Assembly: GCA_021397835.1 (NCBI GenBank)
Contig: JAJFZO010000889.1
Coordinates: 3,658,001-3,722,000, forward strand
Direction of reading: 5' to 3'
DNA length: 64,000 nt
From: Moringa oleifera
Taxonomy: Eukaryota; Streptophyta; Magnoliopsida; Brassicales; Moringaceae
In this document: in pieces, positions 24,301-36,172 of the stretch
Layout of the letters: the number at the start of each line of letters is the position of its first letter
Numbering within the stretch: position 1 is the stretch's first letter
Notes under the pieces: generated by a model
The model's database searches: none
Told to the model about the DNA's origin: nothing
The model's input: the letters and a program-made list of their open reading frames with translations, nothing else
Position numbers and translations under genes: made by a program

Positions 24301-26754
24301 CATAATGAATTGAATTGGCAATGCTTGGACGAATTTTTAATCTTGGATATATTAGCTTTAAAGCGCATGCTGGAATTTTTGACTCATGTTTTTATTTGTA
24401 TTGATCTGTCATCCGAATCTGATGATTATGCTTTTCACTCATGCTTTTCCAGTGAGGAGTTTAATTCTGGATTTGGGTCTCACACACCAATGATTCTTGG
24501 GCAAGCAGGAGTAGTTCGCTACTTCCCAAATTATGAAAGGTAAAATGTATTCTTCAAGGCAGACAACATTATTGGTATATCCCTGATTTTTATGTGCAAA
24601 TATTTTTTTGCGGGCAGTATTACATGTCAGTTAATGCTGCAGAACATTAAACATAGCAAAAACTATCATCAAGAATAAACTCCATGTATACAACAAGGCA
24701 GATGACATTATTGATCTATCGGCAGATGGAAGATTGCAATACGTGAGTGCTTTGATGAGTTTTTTTGGTGCTTCCTTTTGTTCAAATCACTGGGCCATTT
24801 TTCAGACTTCAATTTTACATAGTTTCAACACCCTTTTGATCTTTTTTTTTTTTTTTGGGGGGGGGATTCAGATACATTAGTTTCAATAGTTATCCTATAT
24901 ATTACTAGTATGTACATTTTAAACTTTACATTAGTAAAGGTTTGTGTGGATAGCTGATGTTTAAAATGCAAACCAGATTTTGGATGCAAAAACATGCGCT
25001 GATCTTTACGAAGTAGTTGGTGAAGATTTTTGGTTGGCCACTTGGTGCAATAGTATGGCATTTGAGGGGTAACTTTACCTGGAACTTACATCATAATACT
25101 TTTTGACTTCTGAAATTTCTTATTGTTACCTGGTTTCTGGTGTTTATCTGTGTTCCAGGAAGAAAATTGAAGGGACTAGAATCACCTTGATTAAAACGTA
25201 AACTCTATTCTGCCTTATTATGCAGATTTTACTGTACTATCTTATTTTCTTTAACTTGTTTCTTATCTTTGACGATATTTAAATATTTGGTTTGTCTAGA
25301 GGAGAGCATGGATTTGATTTTGCAATTCGAACGCCTTGTACCCCTTCTAGATGGGATGATTTTGATGCCGAAATGACAGTGGCGTGGGAAGTAAGTTGCT
25401 CATGACCCATTTTCATGCACACTAGGACATTAAGATCATGTGATTTGAAATAATTATATCAAATTATTAGCCACATTCTGTTGTAATTAATTTAATGCTG
25501 GTAGTTTGCCTGAGTTATCTCTGTGCTTCAGCATGTCTCACTTCTGACCTCTTTTTGATATATATCCTGCTTTCAATTTGGCACAAGATTGTTGTACCCG
25601 TATAATACTGGTGGCATATTAAAGTGGCATAAAAACATGGCTCCCACACAAGCTTCCTGTAATTAACTTTTTTATATTTTGCACTAACTGAAAGGGGGCC
25701 ACAACTTCTGTTACATATGAAATATACAAGCAAGAGCACCTTAGTTGAAATAGAGGGCCTAGAGAAAAGATGTTATGAGGTGGTACATTTTGTAGATTTT
25801 TATATTGTTTTACCTTCCGTTGTGTTATGGCACTGTCGATGAACAAACATATCGGGATATTTCAATGTGTTGGTTTTGCTTTATGAGTATATGCATCAGC
25901 AATGTGCTTAGGTCGTGCACAAATATAAGGGTTACATCCATAGATAGATTCACCATTGAGAACAAAAAATGAGGTCCCTTATTTCTGATTCATGGATGAG
26001 CAACATCTTTTGTACAAGCAACTGAATCACTTCCAATACCTTTCATTAATTGTTCCTTGTATTGCGAGTTAGTCTCTCCCTTCATCTCCCTCTCTCTTGC
26101 TTTTCACTTTTTTCTTAAGGTCAGTGCTGGATAATATTATGCCCTTTATACCCAGTATGTTACATGCGCATGTGTGATTTTACTAAACTCGTTCTGAATT
26201 CTCCGCTGCTATTTGAATATGCTTTTCGTTTTACACTTCAAAATGAATAATATTTGAATCTTTGAATGATCTTGCAGGCTTTATGCAATGCTTATTGTGG
26301 CGAAACCTATGGGTCTACGGACTTCAGTGTGCTTGAAAATGTCAGAGACGCTATTTTAAGGATGACATATTACTGGTGGGACATCTGTCAATGTGTGTAA
26401 ATGGATGGTTTTGTTTTTTGATGACTTTTGTTCTTTTGTAAAGTAAAATATTTTTTCACTATCAGGTACAATTTTATGCCATTGTCAAGAGGCACTGCTG
26501 TTGTTGGCTTCGTAGTTTTGCTTGGATTGCTTCTTGCTGCTAATATGGAGTTCACAGGAAACATCCCACAAGGATTACAGGTGGATTGGGAAGCCATTTT
26601 GAACTTTGATCCAAACTCCTTTGTTGACAATGTTAAGAGTTGGTTGTATCCATCAATCAAGGTGACGACATCTTGGAAAGATTACCCTGATGTGTCATCG
26701 ACTATACCAACAACAGGATCAGTTGTTTCTGCTCTGAGCTGTTATGATGATTAA
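15339..26754 (+). CDS. SRFR1: TPR protein SUPPRESSOR OF RPS4-RLD 1 (SRFR1)
   Basis: Twenty-three coding exons give 1100 residues: 15339-15460, 15583-15692, 16243-17069, 17184-17228, 17425-17526, 17609-17689, 18099-18165, 18655-18755, 18847-18954, 20088-20158, 20301-20357, 20926-21034, 21155-21235, 21842-21928, 22489-22695, 22966-23297, 24453-24539, 24643-24742, 24977-25068, 25159-25197, 25300-25390, 26278-26375 and 26466-26754. The N-terminus (ELAKLCGSRDWSKAIRVLDS, CNRAFCYSQLELHKHVIKDC) is a TPR block. A long Ser/Asn-rich linker occupies most of exon 3. Exons 4-14 encode a second series of TPRs. The C-terminal domain ends with the conserved SALSCYDD and contains a hydrophobic stretch (VVGFVVLLGLLLAA). 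SRFR1 is known to restrain effector-triggered immunity and to associate with EDS1, TIR-NB-LRR receptors and TCP factors. A likely intron (26774-27015) lies in the 3'UTR, only 19 bases after the stop. Confidence 0.95.
19041..19619. repeat. 214-bp tandem repeat (about 2.7 copies) in SRFR1 intron 9
   Basis: The block starting TGCTTCAGCTGAGT recurs at 19041, 19256 and 19470, a period of 214-215 bases; the third copy stops near 19619. Copies share long near-identical stretches such as CACAGCAGGTCTTGTATATA and GCTGCAGCTAAAATGTATGC. Within each full copy a shorter motif (ATGCTTATTTGTATGCTTAT) is also partly repeated. Confidence 0.9.
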
Positions 26755-28682
26755 GCTTCTACTTCTGGGAGAGGTGAGTTAGGTGCATTTGGAGCTTTCA
26801 TGTTTGATGGTATTTAGTGCACCTTGGAAATGCTACATTCTGTTTTTCATGGCATTTGAACTGCAAGGCATTGCTTTATCGTTTGCAATGGATTTCTAAC
26901 AAATCACGAGTAAATAATTCTCAGGATTATTGGTAGGGACATAACTTGTCTCATTTATGGGGTACATGAGTGGTTCCCTTGATAACAGATTGATCTGATT
27001 TAATGCCGATTGCAGAATGTCTGACCACAAACAAGGCAAACAATTCAGGTTGTTCGTCCCTGGAGAAAGATTCTTCCGTGCTTGTGGACAAGTTGAGCGA
27101 ACCTGGTTCAGTGTGATTACAAGATGTCTTTGTAATTCATGCTCACTGGTCCAATTATAGTGTCATTGAACATGAATATGATACATTGATGCATTGTACA
27201 GCATCTTATAATAACAGAATTGCAAGTGATTTTCTCCACTGTAGTTTTAGTCAATACACCAAAAATAGAACTGTTGCTTTGAAATTTAGTAATATGCTAT
27301 CAGTTTCTTATAGTAACTTGTTTAAAGGATTACGCATGTGGGATTTGGGCTTCTGCAAGAGTTTGAAATGCTAATCATTGATCGATGACTTGGTTGATGA
27401 GCTCTGTGCTAGTTGCCATTCAGCTTCCCCGGGCTTGAGCACAAAGATCCTTTATTCTGAACCCTTACGCCAATGAAGCAAAGGCTGAATGCTACCAACT
27501 TGGAAACACAGAGTTAGTAGTGAAATAGAGATTATTAATGTCCCGTATGAACAGCTACTCTCTCTCTCTCTCTTGATTGGGGATGGAGGGGCTAGGCAGA
27601 GGAAGTGTTTGGTTTTTGTTTCAGGTACAAGAATGGTCAAGTAGGATGAATGCTGTAACATATGTGAGAATTTCATTCTCCTAATTATATAATTTATGAT
27701 TAAAGTGAAGGAGTAACTGTATGGTCAAGCTCGTACACAAGCACATATGAAGTTTTCTAATCGGAGTGATACCAAAAGAAATAAATCTCTAGATGGGGGA
27801 TCGGATTTAGGTACTTTTACCCTGAAAGATTCACTGCATATGAAAAAACTGTCTTATCGAAGTTGAAAAAGGAATTTTCTTTAGCATGTATTGCTTTTTC
27901 AGATACTGTTGGCTGTAAACCATATTAGAGTGTTCTATGTTTTTCGCAAAAAGGCAATTAGTGTGTTAGGTAAGATATTGTTGAATGTAAGCCATATTCT
28001 GGTGCTCAGTAGTGTATTAGGTAGGATATGATGCTTGCCAAATCTAGAACGGGTATCATAAATAGATTTTTGGTAGACTTTTCTGTAGGGGGTTTATAAT
28101 CATTATTAGCTGGAGGGTCCCAATCTGAAGATGACCCTTTTTATCTTTTTAAAGTTTCTTTAGGGGGAATATCAACAACTTGGTTTTTTCTGTTCCCATG
28201 CATGCACCAGAAACCAACTAGTATGCAATACACAGGCAGTCTTACAACTTTCTAGAGAATTTTCAAAAGCTTAACAATGGATAACATTATTATACTATTA
28301 TTAAAATATAAAATGGTGTCCCCCTTGAGAAAGAAAATGATTCACTTTGTGATCTTTCTTTGCTTGGCTCAAATGTATTGCTCCCCTCCATACTTCATTC
28401 TATACCTTTTTTCCCTTATTTTGCCCCTTGGGTTGCTGTTGATCAGACCAATCCACTACTGAGACAGATGTTTTTGGTTCCCTGCGTGTGCGTCTTCTAG
28501 CTTTATCTTCCCTATCGTTTTACTGGACTGTCCGTCTGTAATGGTGGGCAGACCTACTAGATACAGAACTATGAATAAAAAGACGTGCCTTGATTAAGAT
28601 GAAGACATTCCGGTTCTAGTTATGATGCATTATCAACCAGAAGGAAGCAATGGTAACAACAAAATTTAACACTTAAGACGTA
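26755..28682. other. SRFR1 3'UTR and convergent intergenic region
   Basis: The first 400 bases hold the SRFR1 3'UTR with a probable intron (26774-27015, GTGAGT...TTGCAG). Further on there is a short CT run (27558-27573) and unremarkable sequence. SRFR1 and the ARM/TPR gene converge on this region. No gene was recognised in it. Confidence 0.6.
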
Positions 28683-30473
28683 TCAGGGATGCCATTGCCC
28701 TTCATCTACATTGTCAGTCATCACTATTTGTTCTGTATTTTCTTGTTCCTGGGATTCTCCTACCTTTTCTTCATGTTTGTCACAACTCCTGGACTTGGCT
28801 TTGGCAAATAGCCACGTGGCTTTCATCTGCTTCTTTATCATATATGCTGCATAGTACGGGATTGGGACCCCCTTGGTTTGTTCAGATTTCATGCGTCCAT
28901 TAACGAACACTAAACAGTCCATCAAGCTTTCTCTGGCTAACCCTTTCATGTCATAAGCCTGCGATCTTCTCCACAGGCTCTTACTGTGCGGACTCCCTGT
29001 GCTGGACAAGCACAGAGCTCTAGTCGCGTCACTAATGGCAGCCTCTGGTTTCCTCAGCAGCAAATAACACTGAGCTCTATTGCTGTGTAAAACAATCCTC
29101 TCTTTTACCATCTCTAATGGGCACATACCCAAAGCATCTGAATATATCTTAACAGCTTTTTCAATGAAACCTGACCAAAACATCTGGTTTCCTTGTTGCT
29201 TCAAAACACCCACCAACCTTTTTCTTTCTTCAAGTTCTTGCTCAGAGATTAGCTTCTCCGTCTTTCTTTTCTCTACCTTCAAATCCCATATCTCCTCCAC
29301 TGCTCTTTCAGCCTTCCTGCTCTTCAACTTCAGGTTACCATACTTGATCTTGTGGTAGTCTTGCAATACAGTCTGTGTGATTCTTTCTCCAATGGTTCTA
29401 AGCTCAACCAAATCAACAAGAGACAAAGCTGCAACATCTAAAACTTCATATCTCGTGTCTGGGTCCTTGAGAAGTAACAGAAGACAATCGATAGCCATGT
29501 ACTGCCAATCCTCTGATGATCTTGAGAGACTACACAGACTCTTTATGAGCTTCCTCACTTTCGCCGTCTTCTGTCTTCCTGTTTTGGTGTGACACAAAGC
29601 TCTTATCAATCCAATTCCAGCAGGTGAAGCCCGGTTCACCATGCCACCCCACATTCCACACAGTCTTTTCAAGAATTCTTTCTTGCAGATAAGCTCCAGA
29701 GATCTCTCTCTGGATGCAAAGCAATTCAGTAGATACAGTGACCAACACTGGAGTTGGCTTGCCCACTCCTCAGCCTTTCTGTTCTCAGTCTCCAGGCCAC
29801 CACGCCCTCTTGTGAGCAGGTCGCTTTGGTACCTCACTCTCTTCTTCCTATCTTTCACGCCAACGAAGTTTTCATATACGACTTCAAAGCAATTGCAAGC
29901 TATATCCATGGCCAGTTTTATGATCTCTACTTCAGGTACAGCAACAGCTTCAAAGGTTATTTCATGGCTAGCCAGGTGAACTAGTGCTCGTACTGCAACT
30001 CGCTGCTCCACCCAACTGATCTTACCTCTTAAAAGCTCCATTAATGCCAAAACCACTCCTGATTGAACAGCTTTTTCTGCTAACTGAACACTATTCATGG
30101 TGTAAGAGCCGATAATATGTGCTGCGTAGTAAGGGATATAGATGTTCTGATCTCTTAGAAGCCATTCTTTGTCATTCACGCCTTTGTGAAGCAGTTTGGC
30201 CATGCACTCAAATATGCCAAGTGATGGAAACTCTGGGTCATCAGGTTGAGCCATAGCAATGTTCCAGAGCCCACTTAAGACTAGAACATGATCTGGGTCG
30301 TCTCTGAGAGGCATTTGTTTGAAGAACTCGGCGATTTTAGCTCTTCTGAGAGATGGGTCAGGTTCATTAATCATGTTACAGAAGAAACAACAAGGCTTGG
30401 AGCAATCAGGAGGCATATTGAGTAGAGCATTGATTCTTTTACTCATTTGGTTTGCAAAGATAATAAGGATCAT
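28683..30473 (-). CDS. Intronless ARM-repeat / TPR protein
   Basis: A single uninterrupted frame of 596 residues. Residues about 60-370 form helical ARM-like repeats (WNIAMAQPDDPEFPSLGIFE, VVLALMELLRGKISWVEQRV, AIDCLLLLLKDPDTRYEVLD). A charged Lys/Glu-rich segment (about 378-420) links to a TPR block at 420-525 (LKQQGNQMFWSGFIEKAVKIYSDAL, LHSNRAQCYLLLRKPEAAIS, LWRRSQAYDMKGLARESLMD) of the kind that docks Hsp70/Hsp90 tails or other short peptides. A Cys-rich patch (CSKPCCFFC) sits at 24-32. No signal peptide or convincing membrane helix is visible. Met10 (30446), which begins MSKRINALL, may be the true start, since the nine residues before it look like leader. Arabidopsis has proteins of this domain order annotated only as ARM-repeat/TPR-like (At5g43120 in memory). 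Function is unknown; a co-chaperone or scaffold role is inference. Confidence 0.85.
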   Translation of the reverse strand: MILIIFANQMSKRINALLNMPPDCSKPCCFFCNMINEPDPSLRRAKIAEFFKQMPLRDDPDHVLVLSGLWNIAMAQPDDPEFPSLGIFECMAKLLHKGVNDKEWLLRDQNIYIPYYAAHIIGSYTMNSVQLAEKAVQSGVVLALMELLRGKISWVEQRVAVRALVHLASHEITFEAVAVPEVEIIKLAMDIACNCFEVVYENFVGVKDRKKRVRYQSDLLTRGRGGLETENRKAEEWASQLQCWSLYLLNCFASRERSLELICKKEFLKRLCGMWGGMVNRASPAGIGLIRALCHTKTGRQKTAKVRKLIKSLCSLSRSSEDWQYMAIDCLLLLLKDPDTRYEVLDVAALSLVDLVELRTIGERITQTVLQDYHKIKYGNLKLKSRKAERAVEEIWDLKVEKRKTEKLISEQELEERKRLVGVLKQQGNQMFWSGFIEKAVKIYSDALGMCPLEMVKERIVLHSNRAQCYLLLRKPEAAISDATRALCLSSTGSPHSKSLWRRSQAYDMKGLARESLMDCLVFVNGRMKSEQTKGVPIPYYAAYMIKKQMKATWLFAKAKSRSCDKHEEKVGESQEQENTEQIVMTDNVDEGQWHP

Positions 30474-32264
30474 GAGGAACAGTATGCTTATATAAATTAA
30501 GTATATTATTAGATGCTTGTGGTGGTGACACAGACACCTAGCTGCACATCTGCCTTATTAATTTATGAGCAAAAGGTCTCCTTGTTGGGAGAACGAGAGA
30601 CTATAATCTTAAATTAATAACAGCGGCTGCTGTTAAGTGCATGATTAAGGTTCCACATAATCTATATCAAACACGAAATCTTTTACTGACTGGAGACCTT
30701 CTCTCACAGGTTTGTTAAACAGTCTAAGTAACCTAATTGACGTTAATTAACCATATATCATGCATCCTCTTTGTTTTACAAGTACTAATCCTTATTAAAA
30801 TCCTATAGTAATCCACTGCTTAATGTCCCTCATCTCCCTTGCCCTTTACTTCGTATTGCTTGATTACATGTTACTTTATATGACAGATACCCAAGGATTT
30901 CTTATTGGATATCAAAGTAGAACCTCTAGGAGAATAAAGAAGAACAAAAGTGCAGTTGCAGAGGGTGGGAGCCATGATGTTGGTTCTCCATCTCATTCCC
31001 TTTAGAGCAAAGAATTAAAGACACCATGGATCATGGTCCCCTCCCCATGAAGCCAATCAAATGGGTCTGTACCCGAAAAAAAAAGGTTACTTTCTGTTTG
31101 TTTCCAACTCAAAAAGTGAAGCAGAAAACTCAAAATATTCACCCAGGTACCTTCAATGGGGTTGGCCTAGAGGAACTGCTGCTCCCCGTTGCAAAATACA
31201 TGTAATGACTAAATGAAAAGGCATGACGATTTGAATACTTTACTGCATCTTCGAATGCACTTCGGCGTGATTAAGGTTAAGATCTGAAGTGGTTCAGTTT
31301 AGTTCTTGTCTTGACATTTAACAGTGTCCGAATCAAGATTCATAAGTCTTGACATTCATCAGTGTCTGAATGAAGATTCATCATGAATGCATCGGAGTTC
31401 GTTATCTCGCGTTCTCCATATTGGGTTCTCCTCGGAATCAGTCGAAAAAATAATTGCTCTTAATTTACGCAGTTCTGGAAGATCTTAACTTAGATTCCAA
31501 AGGTGATTTTGCCGACTGGATGGGCCGGGTCTTAGATGGATGAAGCTTGGGTTGAATTGGTTCTTGGGTTCTTCTCCTTGATTAAGCTTCGCAGTTGGAC
31601 TTAAGAATCATGACCTATACTATCTGCTTCTAATCACAAAGCCATCACCAATTTTTTACACTGCATTTTCAGCCCTCCTTGCTTTTCATTTTCAACAAGC
31701 ACCCAACAAGATAAGCAGATCATGGCAGACCATGAATCCCACCAGGGTCCAATGCAGCCCACAAGGTCCAATTCTGCAACAATCAGTACCACTTCACCTA
31801 CTACAGACAGGCCCTACAGATCATCTAGAAATACCTTACACTGATACGAGTTTGAATTATTAAAAATAAAAAATAAATACTGCACAGGATGAACATTTGT
31901 TTATATGACTTCTCAAAATATACCATATACTCTTTCACCTGGTAACCAACAGGTTGCAGATTCATGCCACAGATTTTACAATATCAATTGGTTGGCTATC
32001 AATGATTTCCTGCCTTTCAATTAGTCAACTTCTTGTCCAGGAAGAGTCAAGACCCACTCACATTGAATCTTACCAAACTGTACATAAAATGCAGTACGGG
32101 AACGGCCAGAAATTATACCGAGACTTCCTATTTGCTTTACACAAGTTCGGCGCGTTTTCCAAGACAGCTAGCTTTGTTCTTTGACGGTTGTGGGCCTCCG
32201 ATCCAACTAAAGTTACCCAGTCCTACTGCAACGCTTGCTCCACAATTATTGCGGGAAAACAGCT

Positions 32265-32270
32265 CACGTG
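32265..32270. promoter_or_regulatory. G-box (CACGTG) upstream of the AGP gene
   Basis: Perfect CACGTGG about 480 bases before the AGP start codon. Candidate by motif only. Confidence 0.3.
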
Positions 32271-32669
32271 GCCAGCTTCTATTCGATGGACATCCCGGCG
32301 GAAACCCCACCTCAATCATCCAGCTGTCTCCGCCATATCGTGTCAAGATACTTTAACCAAAGTTGATTAAATGACGCGGCACGCATCGTTTTGCTTCTGT
32401 TTTTACCTTAACTTTACTTGCACAACCTCTCTGAATCTATTACCTCCGTGTCACATGCACCAAATTGGCACTCTGGTGGGAGCCACCCAACAGCCAGACT
32501 GTGTCTAGCGCCACATTGCTCTGTCTCTTTGTTCTTTTTCCTAGTGTGGGGCCCTGATGGTTCTACGCGTTGATCTAACGGCTACTTCCTCCCCATGTGA
32601 CTGTGGTCCCTGCTGCTATTGAACGGACCAGATCTACCTAAACCCCGTCCGTTGCTTCCTTACGGCCAC

Positions 32670-32677
32670 TATATATA
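32670..32677 (+). promoter_or_regulatory. TATA box of the AGP gene
   Basis: TATATATA followed by CAC lies 71 bases before the ATG at 32748. A CT-rich leader follows, including TCTCTGCATCTCTCCCTC. Spacing fits a transcription start near 32700. Confidence 0.6.
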
Positions 32678-32747
32678 CACACGCTCTGCCACTATTACTC
32701 TCCAGTGTCTCTGCATCTCTCCCTCTGTCTCTCTAAATCTTCCAGCT

Positions 32748-34211
32748 ATGGATCGCAGTAACTTGTTCGCAGTAGCATTCTTGTGCATTATAATCGCAGG
32801 TGTCGGTGGTCAGTCTCCGACTGCGGCTCCGACAAAGGCTCCTGTGACGGCAACCACTCCTGCAACAGCACCAGCTAAAGCTCCTGCGAAACCTACATCG
32901 CCAGCTCCTGTCACTTCTCCTGCATCATCACCACCAGCTGCATCCCCGGAGAAACCGACGGCTCCGGTGACTGCGCCAGTGTCTTCTCCTCCTGCCACTG
33001 CTCCGGTCACTTCGCCACCAGCTGCTGCGCCGGTGAGCTCTCCTCCAGTTAGCTCTCCTCCCCTTAGCTCTCCACCCGTGAGTTCTCCTCCCGTGAGCTC
33101 TCCACCAGCAAAATCTCCTCCTGGCGCTGCACCAACAACTGCCCCGGAGAGCTCTCCTCCGGCTCCAGTGGCCGCGCCGGCTGCTGATACCCCTACCGCT
33201 GAGGCCCCAGCTCCAAGCTCGGGCAAGAAGAAGTCGAAGAAGCACAATGCACCTGCTCCATCACCGGCTTTGCTTGGCCCGCCCGCCCCACCAATGGAAG
33301 CTCCTGGCCCTGGCGTCGATGCCTCCTCTCCTGGTCCATCTATGGCCGAGGATGTGGTACGTTCTGCTCCTCTTTTGTTTCGTTTTTCTGGCTTTTATTT
33401 AAATACTAACATGCGCCGGGGGTGCAAGGTGCCCCCAAAATCTGAACTTCAGCAGAAAAGATCTATATTGACCCGAGTCTGCTAGTAACTGTTGAGAACT
33501 ACTTACATTTAGTTTTGTAGAATGAACCACTTTAACTGTGGAGTGTGAATCAACTGCTTTGCTTCACCTAAGCTCCTACATCCGTAGTTTACAAACTACA
33601 GCTTCTGATATGCACGCTCCACCATCAGGTATAGACACCTTAGATCTGGTTCTGTACTCCACGCGCCACCAACCATGTGTCGGTGGCCATGGTTAAAAGG
33701 AAAAGATAAACAAACAAGCGGAACTGAAAGGGATCTACAATCGAGTGAAAACTGGAATGCAGACACCGAGATTTGAGCCGTTAGGAGATCACTGTCAGGT
33801 TGTACTGCCCGTGGTGGCAGTGATTAAGCTCTGCTGAATAAATATAGAATTTAATACTAATATCTACTCACAAATAAATTAATTTATTGTGGATCTAATA
33901 ATTAACCCCCCATATTTTTATTAATACTTATTATCATTTTCTATTTCTTACAAATCAATGCAGGATTCTGCCTCAAACAGTGTTTTGTCCCGACATAATT
34001 TATGAAACCCTGATATAAAATGTATTTACTTCTTATGAAAAATTAACTCAAACTGTTGGGCAAATATCTTCTGCTATAATTAATTAAGATTTATACCTTT
34101 GAGGTCTCATATATTTTTTGAAACATAAACTTGCAGAATGGTGCAGAGACCATGAGGAAGATGGTTGGAGGATTGGCTTTGGGATGTGCTGTCCTTGCTT
34201 TGATCTTCTAG
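32748..34211 (+). CDS. AGP17/18: Classical lysine-rich arabinogalactan protein, GPI-anchored (AGP17/AGP18 type)
   Basis: Two exons, 32748-33356 and 34137-34211, encode 227 residues. The order is a signal peptide (1 to about 22, LFAVAFLCIIIAGVGG), a long Pro/Ala/Ser/Thr domain with AP, SP and TP dipeptides for hydroxylation and arabinogalactan addition, an SSPP-repeat segment (97-120), a short basic patch GKKKSKK (159-165), a second Pro-rich stretch, and a hydrophobic C-terminal tail (MVGGLALGCAVLALIF) that acts as the GPI-attachment signal. The basic patch defines the Lys-rich AGP subclass (Arabidopsis AGP17, 18 and 19). The product is a cell-surface proteoglycan. The 780-base intron separates the entire GPI signal from the rest of the protein. 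Neighbours fit both Arabidopsis copies: SRFR1 lies beside AGP18 (At4g37450) and PUB4 beside AGP17 (At2g23130), so the gene probably predates their duplication. Confidence 0.9.
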
Positions 34212-36172
34212 AGAGATGTATCACTGCCATTATTTTGATCTTCTCTTCTTTTCTTTGTCCACTCTCTGTTCATTACTTTTCTTACATTTGATATATTTAT
34301 TTACCCATTGTTTTACTTTATGATATTAGTCTTATTGTTGATTAGCTGGCCTGGTTTTGGACTCTTTGCGGATTTGCCCTGTATTCTTTGGGAGGCTTAT
34401 GCTTGATTGTTACTTTATTCCTTGTGGACTATTTATTTTCTTCTTTATTCTTGGGACTTTTGATTATAATAACCACCATTTGCTAGAGTGAAAGAGAATC
34501 CTAAGCACACTTTAAATCACATTCTGAGTTTGCCAAAATAGGCATATGGGTATTGATTGATTTATGAGCATAATATAAAGTTTACAACTTTGTTGGGAAC
34601 TCATCACAGATAGCTCAAGATTGGTAATATTCCTCTTTAGAATAGTTAACTACTAATGTTGTCTCCCACTATGAACTGAAGAAAGGGAAAGGCTTGTAGC
34701 TTGTCACATTTCAAAAGCTGGGGACCCAACAATGTATTACGTAAGGAATCTCTTTCCTTACACAGCAAGGTCAGTCCTTCTAGATGCCGATGGCACTTCG
34801 ATTGATTTCCAATCAACGCAAATTTAACTCCTAAAATGTTTGGAGTTGGGAAAAGGGTACTCTAAAGGAAAAGGTGAAACATCTTTTGAGTGCTATAGTG
34901 GATTCTTGCCGATTATACTTTGTCGATGACAGGATAATCTTGAATGTTGAATCCTGATATCGACTAGTTTATGCCAAGAAATGTCTTGATTGCTTGCATC
35001 AATCAAAAGGGTTATCATTGAATTTCACTTTCTCAGGAAATTGGAATCATGGAAAGAGGTTATTTTTCATTCATGATACCCAGAGCAGAAAAGATTAATA
35101 AGCATAAAGTTAACTCATGCAATTGCTGATTCATGGGTAAAAATAGAAGGGCAACTAATGACAGTAATAACATATCAGTGTGTAGGAAAATGCCGTATCT
35201 GGTAAGAACTCGCCAAAGGATGATGTCCCATGAACAATCATTCATGTTGGAAACTGTTTTTGTTTAATTAAGCAATGATTAGCCCAAAAGAAAGTAAAAC
35301 TGTTAACTAAATGTCATAATAATAATCATCATCATCATAGGACCCATTAGCCTTTTCAGTCTTTTCCTACTTTTTCTGGTCATATTTGTTCTTACCCTGA
35401 AGTATTGCCTTCAAGTTTTCCCCTGCTTTTGTTTTTGTTTTTTCATTTTTTTACTTTTGAGAAGATATTTGCAATATACAGTACAAAAACTTCGACAAAT
35501 AAAACTCCATTCTCTCTAAATCTGAAGGAAGACTCCCACCGTCATTGATCATTCATAAAGTTAATATACACGGGCTGTGTGTATTTCCTGTTTTGGATGA
35601 TCTTAAACAATATAGTCAACATGTTTCTCATTTTTATAATGTTAGATCTCTACACCAGAGATTAGGCCAGCGTTGGCTGTTGATCATTTAAGTGATTGAT
35701 CATTTAAGAGCTTGTGCAATTCATCCAACTATGGACGGAGGTCATCAAGGTCAGGTAGGGCCTGAGCTGAGCCCCTCATCAAGGCTCAAGCTCTCATGTG
35801 CACAGTGTGGTACAGGTAGGACCCATAGACCGACAAGTAGAAGAAGAAACAGCTAAAGATCCATCACGAAGAACCAAGAGCAAAATGCAGAGGCCCGGCA
35901 TCAGGTGAGACGTCGCTTTCCCGTATTCCGGGTTAATGACACGAGGCTATTATTATAACAGCAGTTGGTTTGGTGCTTATCCATTTCGCTTTGTGTTTTC
36001 TGAGAAGCCACTTCACGTACACTATTGCAATGTCAACGTTATTTCTTCTGTCGTTACGCCTTTGCATTTTTGACATAGATAATTTTGCGATTTTCCCAAA
36101 TTTGGGTCCATTGACTTCCCTATTGCAGAACTGCTGCGAATGTGAAACAGCAAGAAGAAGAGGGAAACGTTC
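34212..36172. other. Intergenic spacer between the AGP and LRR-WD40 genes
   Basis: Begins with the AGP 3'UTR. The rest contains no frame with recognisable domains, and short ATC/AAT runs near 35318-35340. The last 200 bases should be promoter and leader of the downstream gene. Confidence 0.55.

Larger units (their letters stand above)
30474..32747. other. Divergent intergenic region between the ARM/TPR gene and the AGP gene
   Basis: Contains the promoters of both divergent genes. A 38-bp unit is tandemly duplicated with about five mismatches at 31308-31345 and 31346-31383. A G-box and a TATA box near the right end are listed separately. No coding frame with recognisable domains. Confidence 0.55.

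Noticed and set aside
32810..33247. 145-residue Gly/Ala-rich minus-strand frame opposite the AGP gene
   Set aside because: It is the antisense shadow of the Pro/Ala/Ser codon repeats; GC-rich repeats keep several frames open. It has no own promoter or splice evidence.
11589..34211. An immune or hormone gene cluster formed by KAI2, SRFR1 and the AGP
   Set aside because: The adjacency is ancestral synteny and no known pathway joins the three; tight clustering for a shared function is not supported.
34740..35100. Possible coding remnant between the AGP and LRR-WD40 genes
   Set aside because: I looked for a LINE-type YADD block around TTTGTCGATGACAGG, but flanking translation does not match reverse transcriptase.
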